A stretch of DNA of 48,425 bases from 73-13 sp035555435 (GTDB lineage Bacteria; Actinomycetota; Actinomycetes; Actinomycetales; Microbacteriaceae), in assembly GCA_035555435.1 (NCBI GenBank), contig DATMGN010000001.1, forward strand, positions 1-48,425, written 5' to 3'. How positions within the stretch are numbered: position 1 is the stretch's first letter; every line of letters begins with the position of its first letter. Of this stretch, positions 22,516-30,382 are shown piece after piece. Below the pieces are notes generated by a model, which was not told the DNA's origin, did no database searches, and saw only the letters and a list, made by a program, of their open reading frames with translations. A program made the position numbers and the translations under genes.

Positions 22516-23000
22516 GACTCGTTGGGGCGCAGGAACCTCGCGACCGCGCCCGGGACGTACGGCCGCACATCGCCGCCGAGCGAGTTGACCTGGCGCACGA
22601 GGGAGCTCGAGACGTGGGCGTGCTCGGGGTTCGGCAGCAGGAACACCGTCTCCACGCCCGCGAGGTCCCGGTTCACGATCGCCATCGGCGTCTCGTAGAC
22701 GAGATCCGTCTGACCGCGCACACCTTTGACGAGCACCGTCGCACCGACCTCGGTGCAGTAGTCGACGAGGAGCCCGACGCTCCAGCTCGTCACCACGATG
22801 CTGCCCCCGATTCGCGCCTCGGCGATCGAGTCCTTGATGAGCGCGACCCGGTCGGCGAATGGGATGAGCGCCGTCTTGCCGGGGTTGTGCACGACGAGCA
22901 CGTGGAGCTCGTCGAAGATGCCCGCCGCGCGACCGATCACGTCGAGATGACCCAGGGTGACCGGGTCGAACGAGCCGGGGACGACGGCGATGCGAGTCAC
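22512..23000 (-). CDS. coaD: phosphopantetheine adenylyltransferase
   Basis: Nucleotidyltransferase of the fourth step of CoA synthesis, 162 residues, the standard length. It has the PGSFDPVTLGHLDVIGRA motif (TxGH) near residue 8, the KGVRGQTDLVYE segment and the ISSSxVR-like VSSSLVRQVNSLGGD. GTG 23000 is the start: homology begins VTRIAVVPGSFDP and TACGCT is 6 nt upstream. An earlier in-frame ATG at 23090 would add unrelated sequence. Its stop overlaps the start of the F420 fusion gene. Confidence 0.96.
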   Translation of the reverse strand: MTRIAVVPGSFDPVTLGHLDVIGRAAGIFDELHVLVVHNPGKTALIPFADRVALIKDSIAEARIGGSIVVTSWSVGLLVDYCTEVGATVLVKGVRGQTDLVYETPMAIVNRDLAGVETVFLLPNPEHAHVSSSLVRQVNSLGGDVRPYVPGAVARFLRPNES

Positions 23001-23006
23001 GCGCCC

Positions 23007-23012
23007 AGCGTA
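23007..23012 (-). promoter_or_regulatory. -10 element (TACGCT), leaderless promoter of coaD
   Basis: Minus-strand TACGCT is followed by 6 nt and GTG 23000. This promoter would drive both coaD and the coupled cofE-cofC gene. Confidence 0.55.
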
Positions 23013-23055
23013 GCCGCGGCCGCCGCAGCCGCCCTGAAGGATTTCGGCGAATGAC

Positions 23056-23433
23056 TCAGCCGGCCCAGAGCGCGTCGCGCAGCCGCACATCCTCCTCGCG
23101 GGCGGCGGCGATCCGGCGCACGAGCGCGGTGGGCACCGGCTCGCCGTACCGGAACTGGATCATGTGCGCCGTCGTCGTGAGCCCCGCCGCCTCGACCTCC
23201 GCACGGAACGCGTCGAGCGTCGACGCGGTCGGCATGAACGCGGCGTGCTCCCGAAATGCCGACAGCGAGTAGAGGATCCGACGCCCCTCCCACACCGGCA
23301 CCCGCCACTTGATCGCCTCGACCGCATCGGGCGCGACCTCGCGCAGAATCGCCGCGAGTTCCCGCAGCGTCGGCTGCGCCCGCTCGGCCGCCGAAGCGAT
23401 GTACGCGTCGATCGGTGTGGGCTCGCCCGGCAT
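23056..23433 (-). CDS. DUF1801 / YdhG-like small protein
   Basis: Protein of 125 residues of the DUF1801 (YdhG/YjbR-like, SHOCT-unrelated) family: TPIDAYIASAAERAQPTLRELAAILREVAPDAVEAIKWRVPVWEG is the typical opening, and the second half has ILYSLSAFREHAAFMPTA and GLTTTAHMIQFRYGEPVP. Family members resemble the frataxin-like Fra iron chaperone fold, but the role is not established. The start ATG 23433 matches the family N-terminus (MPGEPTPIDAYI). It sits between coaD and recG on the same strand. Confidence 0.82.
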   Translation of the reverse strand: MPGEPTPIDAYIASAAERAQPTLRELAAILREVAPDAVEAIKWRVPVWEGRRILYSLSAFREHAAFMPTASTLDAFRAEVEAAGLTTTAHMIQFRYGEPVPTALVRRIAAAREEDVRLRDALWAG

Positions 23434-23464
23434 GCGCCCATTGTGCCCCCGGCGCGGACCGCGG

Positions 23465-25714
23465 TCACGCGCGCGTGATGAACTCCGCCGTCTCGTCGTC
23501 GACGCGGCGCGCGATCGCGGCGGCGAGCGCCGGATGGGCGCTGAGCTCCGGGTCGCCCGCGATGAGCGTGATCGCGTCCTCGCGCGCCTGCGCGATGAGC
23601 TCGCCGTCAGTCGCGGCGGACAGCAGCCGCAGGCCGCTGCGGCGACCCGACTGCGCGGCACCGAGGACGTCGCCCTCGTGACGCAGCGCGAGATCGCGTT
23701 CCGCCAGGACGAAGCCGTCGAGCGTCGCCGCGACCGCCTCGACCCGCTCGCGCGCGAGCGAGCCCGCCTCCGCGGGCGTCACGAACAGCGCGAGCCCGGG
23801 CAGTCCGCCCCGGCCCACCCGGCCCCGCAACTGGTGGAGCTGCGAGACGCCGAAACGGTCGGCGTCGAGCACGATCATGACGGAGGCGTTCGGCACGTCG
23901 ACGCCGACTTCGATGACGGTCGTCGCGACGAGGACGTGGATCTCGCCCGCCGCGAACGCGCGCATCGTCCGCTCCTTCTCCTCCGGCGACATGCGACCGT
24001 GCAGGGCCCGCACGATGAGGCTGGAGAACGCCGGGTGGCCCTGCAGGAGCGCGATCGTCGATTCCACGGTGGCGGGGCGGGCGGGGTCTCGATACGCGAC
24101 TGCGTCGCTACTCGACCCGCGGGACGGCGCGTCGCGACTCGACCCGCGGGAGGCTCCCGCGGACGACTCGGCATCGGAGTCGGGTTCTCCCTCCTCGGCG
24201 ACCGCGTCGGCGATCGCGGGCACGACGACGAAGCACTGCCGGCCCGCCGCGACCTCCTCGGCGGCCCGGTCCCAGACCCGCGCGATCCACCCCGGACGCT
24301 CCGCGAGCGGGACGACGTGGGACTCGATCGGCGCGCGGCCCGCCGGCAGCTCCGCGATCGTCGTGACGTCGAGGTCGCCGAAGACCGTCATCGCGACCGT
24401 GCGCGGGATCGGGGTCGCCGTCAGCACGAGCAGGTGCGGCACCGAATCGCCGCCCTTCGCGCGCAGCACGTCGCGCTGCTCGACGCCGAAGCGGTGCTGC
24501 TCGTCGACGACGACGAGGCCGAGATCCGCGAACGTCACGTGCTCACCGAAGAGCGCGTGCGTCCCCACGACGATCCGCGACTGACCCGAGGCCGCGGCGA
24601 GCAGCGCCCGCTTGCGGTCGGCCGCCGCCATCCTGCCCGTCAGCAGGATGGGCCGCAGCTGGGCGGCGAGGTCCGGTCCGAGCGCCGCCGCGATCGAGCG
24701 CAGATGCTGCTGGGCGAGCACCTCGGTGGGGGCGAGCAGCACCGACTGCCCGCCGGCGTGCGCGCCCGCGCCAGGTGCCGGCTCGGCGACCGTGAGCATC
24801 GCGCGCAGCGCGACGAGCGTCTTGCCGGAGCCGACCTCGCCCTGGACGAGTCGGTTCATGGGGCGCATCGCGGCGAGGTCCGCGGCGATCTCCTCCCCCG
24901 CAGCCCGCTGATCCCCCGTGAGGGAGAACGCGAGCGCCGCGTCGAAGCCCGCGAGGAGCGCGCCCGCGCGCCGCGGCACCGCGGCCGACGCGCGCAACTG
25001 ATCGCGCCGGCGCACGAGCGCCGCCTGGAGCACGAGCGCCTCCTGGTAGCGCAGCGCCTCGCGGGCCGCGCGCCAGTCGTCGTCGACGTGCGGGCGGTGC
25101 ACGCCCTCGAGCGCCTGCCGGAACCCCATCAGGCCGCGGGTCGCCGCGAACTCGATCGGCACCGGATCCTCAAGGTCGTCCGGCAGGACGTCGAGCACGA
25201 CGCGCATCGCGTTCGCGATCTTCCAGCTCTGCAGCGACCCCGTCGCCGGGTAGACGGGGATCGGCCAGTCGGCCCGCTCGACCGCGTTCATCTCCGCCGT
25301 GTCGTCATCGAACAGCTGATACTCGGGGTGCGCGAGCTGCAGGCCGCCGCGATACGCGCCCACCTTGCCGGCGAACAGGCCGCGCTTGCCGGGCGAGAGC
25401 TGATCCGCCCGCCAGCGGGAGTTGAAGAACGTCAGCGTCAGCACCCCGCGGCCGTCCGTGATGACGACCTCCTCGAGGGAGCCCTTCCGCGCACGCATGC
25501 TGCGCGAGGACGACGACTTCACGGTCGCGACGACGGTGACCTCGTCGCCCTCGTGCAGCGACGCGAGATCCGTGAGCTCGCCGCGGTGCACGTAGCGCCG
25601 CGGCAGGTGGCTGAGGAGCTCCCCCGCGGTCGTGTAGCCGAACGCGCGCTGCAGCGACTTCGCGCTCGTGCCCCCGACGAGGTCGGCGAGCTTGCGCGCG
25701 AGCGGATCGGACAT
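23465..25714 (-). CDS. recG: ATP-dependent DNA helicase RecG
   Basis: Branched-DNA helicase of 749 residues that remodels stalled forks and Holliday junctions. The wedge domain covers about residues 50-170 (GDEVTVVATVKSSSSRSMRARKG, LTFFNSRW). Helicase motifs are LVQGEVGSGKTLVALRAML (I), LAPTEVLAQQHL (Ia), VVDEQHRFGVEQR (II), LTATPIPRT (III), HGRMSPEEKE and VATTVIEVGVDVPNASVM, and QLHQLRGRVGRGG (VI). Residues about 520-543, between the GRQCFVVVPAI strand and the HGRM motif, are an in-frame REP-like insertion (ASRGSSRDAPSRGSS). The loop is variable in the family, so activity is probably kept. The ATG has a -10 box 6 nt upstream. Confidence 0.96.
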   Translation of the reverse strand: MSDPLARKLADLVGGTSAKSLQRAFGYTTAGELLSHLPRRYVHRGELTDLASLHEGDEVTVVATVKSSSSRSMRARKGSLEEVVITDGRGVLTLTFFNSRWRADQLSPGKRGLFAGKVGAYRGGLQLAHPEYQLFDDDTAEMNAVERADWPIPVYPATGSLQSWKIANAMRVVLDVLPDDLEDPVPIEFAATRGLMGFRQALEGVHRPHVDDDWRAAREALRYQEALVLQAALVRRRDQLRASAAVPRRAGALLAGFDAALAFSLTGDQRAAGEEIAADLAAMRPMNRLVQGEVGSGKTLVALRAMLTVAEPAPGAGAHAGGQSVLLAPTEVLAQQHLRSIAAALGPDLAAQLRPILLTGRMAAADRKRALLAAASGQSRIVVGTHALFGEHVTFADLGLVVVDEQHRFGVEQRDVLRAKGGDSVPHLLVLTATPIPRTVAMTVFGDLDVTTIAELPAGRAPIESHVVPLAERPGWIARVWDRAAEEVAAGRQCFVVVPAIADAVAEEGEPDSDAESSAGASRGSSRDAPSRGSSSDAVAYRDPARPATVESTIALLQGHPAFSSLIVRALHGRMSPEEKERTMRAFAAGEIHVLVATTVIEVGVDVPNASVMIVLDADRFGVSQLHQLRGRVGRGGLPGLALFVTPAEAGSLARERVEAVAATLDGFVLAERDLALRHEGDVLGAAQSGRRSGLRLLSAATDGELIAQAREDAITLIAGDPELSAHPALAAAIARRVDDETAEFITRA
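24084..24155 (-). repeat. REP-like repeat inside recG
   Basis: GGTCTCGATACGCGACTGCG followed by TCGCTACTCGACCCGCGGGA, then a second ACTCGACCCGCGGGA. It is the same family as the cofE-cofC linker copy, is in frame and adds about 24 residues to RecG. Confidence 0.8.
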
Positions 25715-25720
25715 GCTCCG

Positions 25721-25726
25721 AGGCTA
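25721..25726 (-). promoter_or_regulatory. -10 element (TAGCCT), leaderless promoter of recG
   Basis: Minus-strand TAGCCT, then 6 nt, then the recG ATG at 25714. Confidence 0.55.
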
Positions 25727-25762
25727 CGGTCGCGACGGACGCGACGCGACACGAAGCGCCCG

Positions 25763-25768
25763 TACGCT
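25763..25768 (+). promoter_or_regulatory. -10 element (TACGCT), leaderless promoter of rsmD
   Basis: TACGCT, then 7 nt, then GTG 25776. recG and rsmD diverge from this 61-bp gap with separate -10 boxes. Confidence 0.55.
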
Positions 25769-25775
25769 GAGGGGC

Positions 25776-26357
25776 GTGACGCGCATCATCGCCGGGTTCG
25801 CGGGCTCGCTCGCGCTCGACGTCCCCAAGTCGGGGACCCGGCCGACGAGCGACCGGGTGCGCGAGGCTATCTTCTCCGCGCTCGAGTCGGCCGACGCGGT
25901 CGACGGCGCGCGGGTGCTCGACCTCTACGCGGGCTCGGGGGCTCTCGGGCTGGAGGCGGCGTCGCGCGGTGCGGCGAGCGTCATCCTCGTCGAACGCGAT
26001 GCCCGGGCCGCCGCGATCTGCCGCGGCAACGCGGCGAAGATCCGCTCCCGCGCGCCGCGCGGCGCCGAGCCGCGGATCGAGGTGGCCGCGCAGTCGGTCG
26101 CATCCTGGCTCACCGGCGCCGCCGGCACGACCTGGGACCTCGTGCTCGTCGACCCGCCCTACGACGTCGGCGAGGCGGACATCACCGGGGTGCTCGCGGC
26201 GCTGGAGCCGCTCCTCGCCGAGGACGCCATGATCGTCCTGGAGCGCGCATCGCGTTCTGGCGCACCGATCCTCCCGGGCGGACTCGAGATCGTCCGCACG
26301 AAGACGTACGGCGAGACGGCGGTGCACTACCTCGAGCACGGCACTTCGACTCGCTGA
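25776..26357 (+). CDS. rsmD: 16S rRNA (guanine(966)-N(2))-methyltransferase RsmD
   Basis: SAM-dependent rRNA methyltransferase of 193 residues. It has the N-terminal RIIAGFAGSLALDVPKSGTRPTSDRVREAIFSAL, SAM motif I LDLYAGSGALGLEAASRGA and the catalytic DPPY in LVLVDPPYDVGEAD. The start is GTG 25776, supported by homology (TRIIAG) and a -10 box 7 nt away. The last few residues (TSTR) and the stop codon come from a REP-like repeat, so the original stop may have been elsewhere. Confidence 0.94.
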   Translation: MTRIIAGFAGSLALDVPKSGTRPTSDRVREAIFSALESADAVDGARVLDLYAGSGALGLEAASRGAASVILVERDARAAAICRGNAAKIRSRAPRGAEPRIEVAAQSVASWLTGAAGTTWDLVLVDPPYDVGEADITGVLAALEPLLAEDAMIVLERASRSGAPILPGGLEIVRTKTYGETAVHYLEHGTSTR

Positions 26358-26373
26358 CGCTCGCGCAGGGAGC
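26344..26373 (+). repeat. REP-like repeat at the rsmD 3' end
   Basis: ACTTCGACTCGCTGACGCTC followed by GCGCAGGGAG supplies the rsmD stop codon and lies just after the convergent thiL stop. Confidence 0.65.
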
Positions 26374-26394
26374 GGGATGCTCGATGCCGCGGCG

Positions 26395-27420
26395 TCAGGT
26401 GCGGAACGGGTCCCAGCCGCCGAGCGCCTCGTAGGGCGCGCCGTCGACGCGCAGTCCCTCGCCCTCGAGCACTCGACCGATCGGCACGAACCCCCCGGGC
26501 AGCACGACACCGGGCGGGAACGCGGCGAGCAGCGCGTGATCCTCACCGCCCGCGAGCAGCTGCTCGAGGCCCCACGCGGCCCCCTCGACCTCGCCCGCCG
26601 CGGCGAGCACGCGCTCACGCGAGAGCTCGATCGCGACGCCGCTCGCCGTCGCGATCCGGCGTGCGTCCCGCGCGAGGCCGTCGGACACGTCGAGCATCGC
26701 CGTCGCGCCCGCGAGCGCGGCGAGCACGCCGTCGCCGACCGGGGGCTCCGGGCGCAGCTGGGCTCGGATCGCGGCGACGTCGCGCTCGCGCGCGCCCCCC
26801 TGCAGTCGCTCGAGCGCCTCACGGTCCGGCCGGCCGTCGTCGACCGCGAGGCGGAACATGAGGTCCAGGCCCCGCGCCGCGCGGCCGAGCGCCCCGCTCA
26901 CCGCGAGCACATCCCCCGGGCGCGCGCCCGAGCGCAGCACCGGCGCCCGTCCCTCCAGATCGCCGAACGCCGCCGCCGCCGCCACGACGATCGGCGAGCG
27001 TGCGAGATCGCCGCCCTCCACGCCGCAGCCGGGCGCGAGCCGCTCGCACGCCGCGAGGATCCCCGAGGCGATCCGCGGCAGCACCGACGCCCCCGCCTCG
27101 CCCGGCAGCGCGAGCGAGACGGTGAGCGCCGTCGGGCGCGCCCCCATCGCGGCGACGTCGGCGAGGTTCGAGGCCACGAGTTTCCACCCGAGCGACTCCG
27201 GCGTCGTCCAAGCCTGGCGGAAGTCCGGCCCCTCGATCATGGTGTCGCCCGTCACGACGAAGCGCCCGTCCGGCGCCGCGAGCACCGCCGCGTCGTCGCC
27301 CGGACCGAGCAGCCGCCGGTCGGAGACGGGGAGGATCGGGAAGATCTCGCGGAGCGCCGCATCCTCACCCACCTCGGCCAATGTGCGCTCGCCATCACGG
27401 GGCGCCCAGGAGACCTCCAC
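26395..27420 (-). CDS. thiL: thiamine-monophosphate kinase
   Basis: Phosphorylates thiamine monophosphate to the active pyrophosphate, 341 residues. AIR-synthase-fold motifs are visible: LREIFPILPVSDRRLLGPGDDAAVL with metal-binding Asp pairs, VVTGDTMIEGPDF, NLADVAAMGARPTALTVSLALPG, GGDLARSP and MLDVSDGLARDARRIA. The start is assigned to GTG 27420 because TACGAT lies 8 nt upstream and homology begins shortly after; longer frames have no support. It is divergent from the DUF3515 gene, with overlapping -10 boxes. The ThiL substrate is salvaged or made elsewhere. Confidence 0.93.
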   Translation of the reverse strand: MEVSWAPRDGERTLAEVGEDAALREIFPILPVSDRRLLGPGDDAAVLAAPDGRFVVTGDTMIEGPDFRQAWTTPESLGWKLVASNLADVAAMGARPTALTVSLALPGEAGASVLPRIASGILAACERLAPGCGVEGGDLARSPIVVAAAAAFGDLEGRAPVLRSGARPGDVLAVSGALGRAARGLDLMFRLAVDDGRPDREALERLQGGARERDVAAIRAQLRPEPPVGDGVLAALAGATAMLDVSDGLARDARRIATASGVAIELSRERVLAAAGEVEGAAWGLEQLLAGGEDHALLAAFPPGVVLPGGFVPIGRVLEGEGLRVDGAPYEALGGWDPFRT

Positions 27421-27428
27421 GCTGCGGC

Positions 27429-27434
27429 ATCGTA
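27429..27434 (-). promoter_or_regulatory. -10 element (TACGAT) of thiL
   Basis: Minus-strand TACGAT, 8 nt before GTG 27420. It overlaps by two bases the -10 box of the divergent DUF3515 gene. Confidence 0.5.
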
Positions 27435-27438
27435 GCCT
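27433..27438 (+). promoter_or_regulatory. -10 element (TAGCCT) of the DUF3515 gene
   Basis: TAGCCT, 7 nt before ATG 27446. With the thiL box it forms a very compact divergent leaderless promoter. Confidence 0.55.
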
Positions 27439-27445
27439 GGAGTCG

Positions 27446-27925
27446 ATGAAGCTCAAGCCCCGCCGTGCCGTGCGGCGCCTGCTCGCGATCCTGGTCGCCG
27501 GGGCGCTCGCCGTGCCCCTCACCGCATGCGCACAGATCGTCGCCCTCGAGCCCGCGCCGCAGGCCGCGGCGCCCGCGTGCGCCGCCGTGTCCGTCCGCCT
27601 GCCGTCGATCATCTCCGACCTGCCGCGGCGCGAGACGAACGCTCAGGCGACCGGCGCCTGGGGCCAGCCGACCGCCGTGATCCTGCACTGCGGCGTCCCG
27701 ACCCCGCCGCCGACGAGCGAGCTGCTGTGCGTCACGCCGCCCGGCGGCGCCGTCGACTGGCTCATGGACGACACCGACGCGCCGACCTACGTCTTCACGA
27801 GCTACGGCCGCACGCCCGCCGTCAGCGTCGCTGTCGACAACACCGTCGTCTCCGGCGTCAACGTCCTCGACGCGCTCGACGTCGCCGTCTCGCAGCTGCC
27901 GCAGGAAGGCTCCTGCATCGGCTAA
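27446..27925 (+). CDS. DUF3515 family lipoprotein
   Basis: Secreted lipoprotein of 159 residues. The signal peptide (MKLKPRRAVRRLLAILVAGALAV) ends at LTAC with Cys28 as the lipid attachment site. The body shows VSVRLPSIISDLPRRETNAQATGAWGQP, a DUF3515 hallmark, and conserved cysteines (ILHCGV, LLCVTPP, GSCIG). The family is typical of actinobacteria and is found next to ddl/thiL; no function is established. Its stop overlaps the convergent ddl stop by 3 bases. Confidence 0.88.
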   Translation: MKLKPRRAVRRLLAILVAGALAVPLTACAQIVALEPAPQAAAPACAAVSVRLPSIISDLPRRETNAQATGAWGQPTAVILHCGVPTPPPTSELLCVTPPGGAVDWLMDDTDAPTYVFTSYGRTPAVSVAVDNTVVSGVNVLDALDVAVSQLPQEGSCIG

Positions 27926-29034
27926 CGCGCCTCCCGCGCGAGCTCGACGAGCTCCGTGATGAGCTCGCGGTAGCCGAGCCCGCTCGCCTCCCAGCACTTC
28001 GGGAACATCGAGATCGGCGTGAACCCCGGCATCGTGTTGAGCTCGTTGACGACGAAGCCCGAGTCCGTCAGGAAGAAGTCGACGCGCGCGAGCCCTGCAC
28101 AGCCGATCGACTCGAAGGCCCGCGTCGCGAGTCGCTGCATCTCGCGCAGCTCCCCCTCGCGGAGCTCCGTCGGACAGACGAGCTGCGCGGCGCCGGCGTC
28201 GAGATACTTCGCGTCGTAGTCGTAGAACTCCCGCGTGCGCATGACGATCTCCCCCGGCAGGCTGACGCGCGGCCGCCCGCCGTCCCGCCCCGAGAGCACG
28301 CCGCACTCGATCTCCCGACCGTCGATCGCCGCCTCGACGAGCGCCTTGTCGTCCTCGGCCCACGCGGCCCGCAGCGCCGGCTCGAGCGCCTCCCACGACT
28401 TGACCTTCGTGACGCCGACCGAGGAGCCGGCGCGCGCGGGCTTGACGAAGACCGGCAGGCCGAGCCCCCTCGCGTTCGCCCGCGACCGCGGCTCGTCCGC
28501 GGCCCAGTCCGCCGCCGTCAGCGTGACCCACGGCGCGACGGGGACTCCCGCGCCCGCGAGGACGACCTTCGCGAAGTGCTTGTCCATGCCGAGCGCCGAG
28601 GCGAGCACCCCGCTGCCGACGTAGGGCAGGCCGACGAGCTCGAAGAGCCCCTGGATCGTCCCGTCCTCGCCCCACGGTCCGTGCAGGATGGGGAACGCGA
28701 CGTCGACGGTCCCGAGGTCGCGCACCGAGCCGTCCGCCTCCCGCACCGCGATCGCGCGGCTCGCGGTCGACTGCGGCCACGCGAGCCGCGTGCCGTTGTC
28801 TGGGACGGCGGGCATCGCGTTCGGATCCATCCGGAATCGCTCGGGCTCATCCGGCTGCAGCGTCATCGCGCCGTCGCGCGTGATGCCGACGGGGATGACG
28901 TCGAAGCGGGCACGGTCGATCTCGGCGAGCACGCCCGCCGCCGTCGCGCAGCTGATCTCGTGCTCCGAAGAGCGACCGCCGAAGACGACCGCCACAGTGA
29001 TGCGGTCGCCCGCTGCTGTCCCCACCGCGTTCAT
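27922..29034 (-). CDS. ddl: D-alanine--D-alanine ligase
   Basis: ATP-grasp enzyme for peptidoglycan precursor synthesis, 370 residues. The N-terminal VAVVFGGRSSEHEISCATAAGVL, HGPWGEDGTIQGLFELVGLPYVGSGVLASALGMDKHF and the metal-binding end RVDFFLTDSGFVVNELNTMPGFT are clear. VFVKPARAGSSVGVTKV is the ATP-binding loop. It starts at ATG 29034, overlapping the gpsA stop as ATGA, so the two are translationally coupled. The KYLDAGAAQLVCP omega-loop region is as in ordinary D-Ala-D-Ala enzymes; I see no sign of a D-Ala-D-Lac variant, though this cannot be excluded by eye. Confidence 0.95.
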   Translation of the reverse strand: MNAVGTAAGDRITVAVVFGGRSSEHEISCATAAGVLAEIDRARFDVIPVGITRDGAMTLQPDEPERFRMDPNAMPAVPDNGTRLAWPQSTASRAIAVREADGSVRDLGTVDVAFPILHGPWGEDGTIQGLFELVGLPYVGSGVLASALGMDKHFAKVVLAGAGVPVAPWVTLTAADWAADEPRSRANARGLGLPVFVKPARAGSSVGVTKVKSWEALEPALRAAWAEDDKALVEAAIDGREIECGVLSGRDGGRPRVSLPGEIVMRTREFYDYDAKYLDAGAAQLVCPTELREGELREMQRLATRAFESIGCAGLARVDFFLTDSGFVVNELNTMPGFTPISMFPKCWEASGLGYRELITELVELAREAR

Positions 29035-30062
29035 TCCCCCTGCGGCATATCGTCGGTCGTCAGATGCGGCGCGATGTCGCGCGGATCCATCGCGCCGTCG
29101 AGCACCGCCGCGACCTGCTGCGCGATCGGCATCGACACGCCCTTCGCCTCCGCGAGCTCAAGGATCGGCGCGATCGAGGAGAGGCCCTCGGCGGTCTGGT
29201 TCATCTTCGCCGCCACCTCCTTGAGCGTCAGGCCCTGGCCGAGCAGACGGCCGGCGGTGTTGTTGCGCGAGAGCGGCGATGAGCAGGTCGCGATCAGGTC
29301 GCCGAGGCCCGCGAGCCCCGACATCGTCTCCGGCTTCGCGCCATAGGCGACCGCGAAGTCGGTGAGCTCCGAGAGGCCGCGCGTGATGATCGATGCCTTC
29401 GTGTTCTCGCCGAAGCCGACGCCGTCGACGATGCCGACCGCGACCGCGACGATGTTCTTCAGCACCCCGCCGAACTCCGTCCCGACGACGTCGGTGTTGA
29501 CGAAGGATCGGAAATAGTCGTTGCGGGCCGTGATCGCGACCGTCTGCGCCGTCTCGAGCGACGCGGAGGCGACGACCGCCGCGGTCGGCTGCTGGCGCGC
29601 GATCTCGAGCGCGAGATTCGGTCCGGAGACGACGGCGATCCGCTCGGCGGGCGTGCCGAGCTCCTCCGCGATGATCTCCGACATCCGCCGCGCGGTGCCG
29701 CGCTCGAGGCCCTTCATGAGCGAGACGACGATCGCGTCGGCGGGGATGTCGGCGCGCAGGTGCTTGAGATTGTCCCGCAGCGACTGGCTCGGGACGGACA
29801 GGTAGACCTCCTGCGCGCCCGCGAGCGCGGCGGCCTGGTCGGCGGTCGCGCGCAGGCTCTTCGGCAGCGCGATGCCCTTGAGGTACTTCGCGTTGCGCTT
29901 CGCGACGTCGATCTCGCGGGCGCTTGAGGCACGCCTCGCCCAGATCGTGACGGCGGACCCCCCGTCGGCGAGGATCTTGCCGAACGTCGTGCCCCACGCC
30001 CCCGCGCCGATGACCGTGACCCGCCGCGGCGCCGCGGTGCTGCCTTCGAGTCGTTCGGCCAC
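29031..30062 (-). CDS. gpsA: glycerol-3-phosphate dehydrogenase [NAD(P)+]
   Basis: Makes sn-glycerol-3-phosphate for phospholipid synthesis, 343 residues. The Rossmann entry is RVTVIGAGAWGTTFGKILADGG. SVPSQSLRDNL, LMKGLERGT, VVSGPNLALEIARQQPTA, LKNIVAVAVGIVDGVGFGENTKASIITRGL and GLAGLGDLIATCSSPLSRN follow the family order. The start is GTG 30062; the frame stays open upstream, but that region is the repeat/hairpin block and does not resemble GpsA. plsC would normally lie directly upstream; here the DUF559 cassette separates them. Confidence 0.95.
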   Translation of the reverse strand: MAERLEGSTAAPRRVTVIGAGAWGTTFGKILADGGSAVTIWARRASSAREIDVAKRNAKYLKGIALPKSLRATADQAAALAGAQEVYLSVPSQSLRDNLKHLRADIPADAIVVSLMKGLERGTARRMSEIIAEELGTPAERIAVVSGPNLALEIARQQPTAAVVASASLETAQTVAITARNDYFRSFVNTDVVGTEFGGVLKNIVAVAVGIVDGVGFGENTKASIITRGLSELTDFAVAYGAKPETMSGLAGLGDLIATCSSPLSRNNTAGRLLGQGLTLKEVAAKMNQTAEGLSSIAPILELAEAKGVSMPIAQQVAAVLDGAMDPRDIAPHLTTDDMPQGE

Positions 30063-30129
30063 CGCACCATTCTGCCTGCTCGGGCCGGGCGCATGACGTT
30101 CTGGCGTGCGATTCCCACCTGGCGGCTCG

Positions 30130-30184
30130 CGGGCTGGTCGCGAGATCCCGCCTGGGGGTGCGCGGGCCGGTCGCGAGATCCCGC
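30130..30184 (+). repeat. two direct copies of a 24-nt repeat before hairpin A
   Basis: GGGC(T/C)GGTCGCGAGATCCC, flanked by GC and GCC, occurs at about 30129-30152 and 30161-30184, a period of 32 bp. The copies differ at one base. The second copy runs into the left arm of hairpin A. Confidence 0.7.
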
Positions 30185-30244
30185 CGAGCGGTGCCTTGTG
30201 CGCAGTGCGGACCTCCGCATTGCGCACAAGGCACCGCTCGGCGG
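30181..30244. repeat. hairpin A: 30-bp arms, 4-nt loop
   Basis: The arms at 30181-30210 and 30215-30244 are complementary over 30 bp with one mismatch, around the loop ACCT. The core CGGTGCCTTGTGCGCA recurs in hairpin B. It has no T-tract, so a simple terminator role is unlikely. It lies 138 bp before the DUF559 gene start. Confidence 0.85.
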
Positions 30245-30382
30245 GGTCGGCGTGTCGGCGCGGGGAGCATCGTGGGGCCGCGCGGGAGGCCAAACGCCCT
30301 CACAGGGCGCGGGGAGAACGCCGTGTCCACAGTCGGCCGGTTCGCGCGGTCTCGCGCGCATCGCGTTCTGCGACCATCGCGC

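Noticed and set aside
30181..30244. Hairpin A as an ordinary intrinsic terminator
   Set aside because: No T-tract on either side, its arms are far longer than needed, and it shares its core with hairpin B across the gene.
30063..30293. N-terminal extension of gpsA upstream to 30293
   Set aside because: The added residues translate the direct repeats and hairpin A; GpsA homology starts at GTG 30062.
30158..30382. Earlier start for the DUF559 protein inside hairpin A
   Set aside because: The extra 75 residues are translated repeat and hairpin sequence; the protein-like region starts at ATG 30383.
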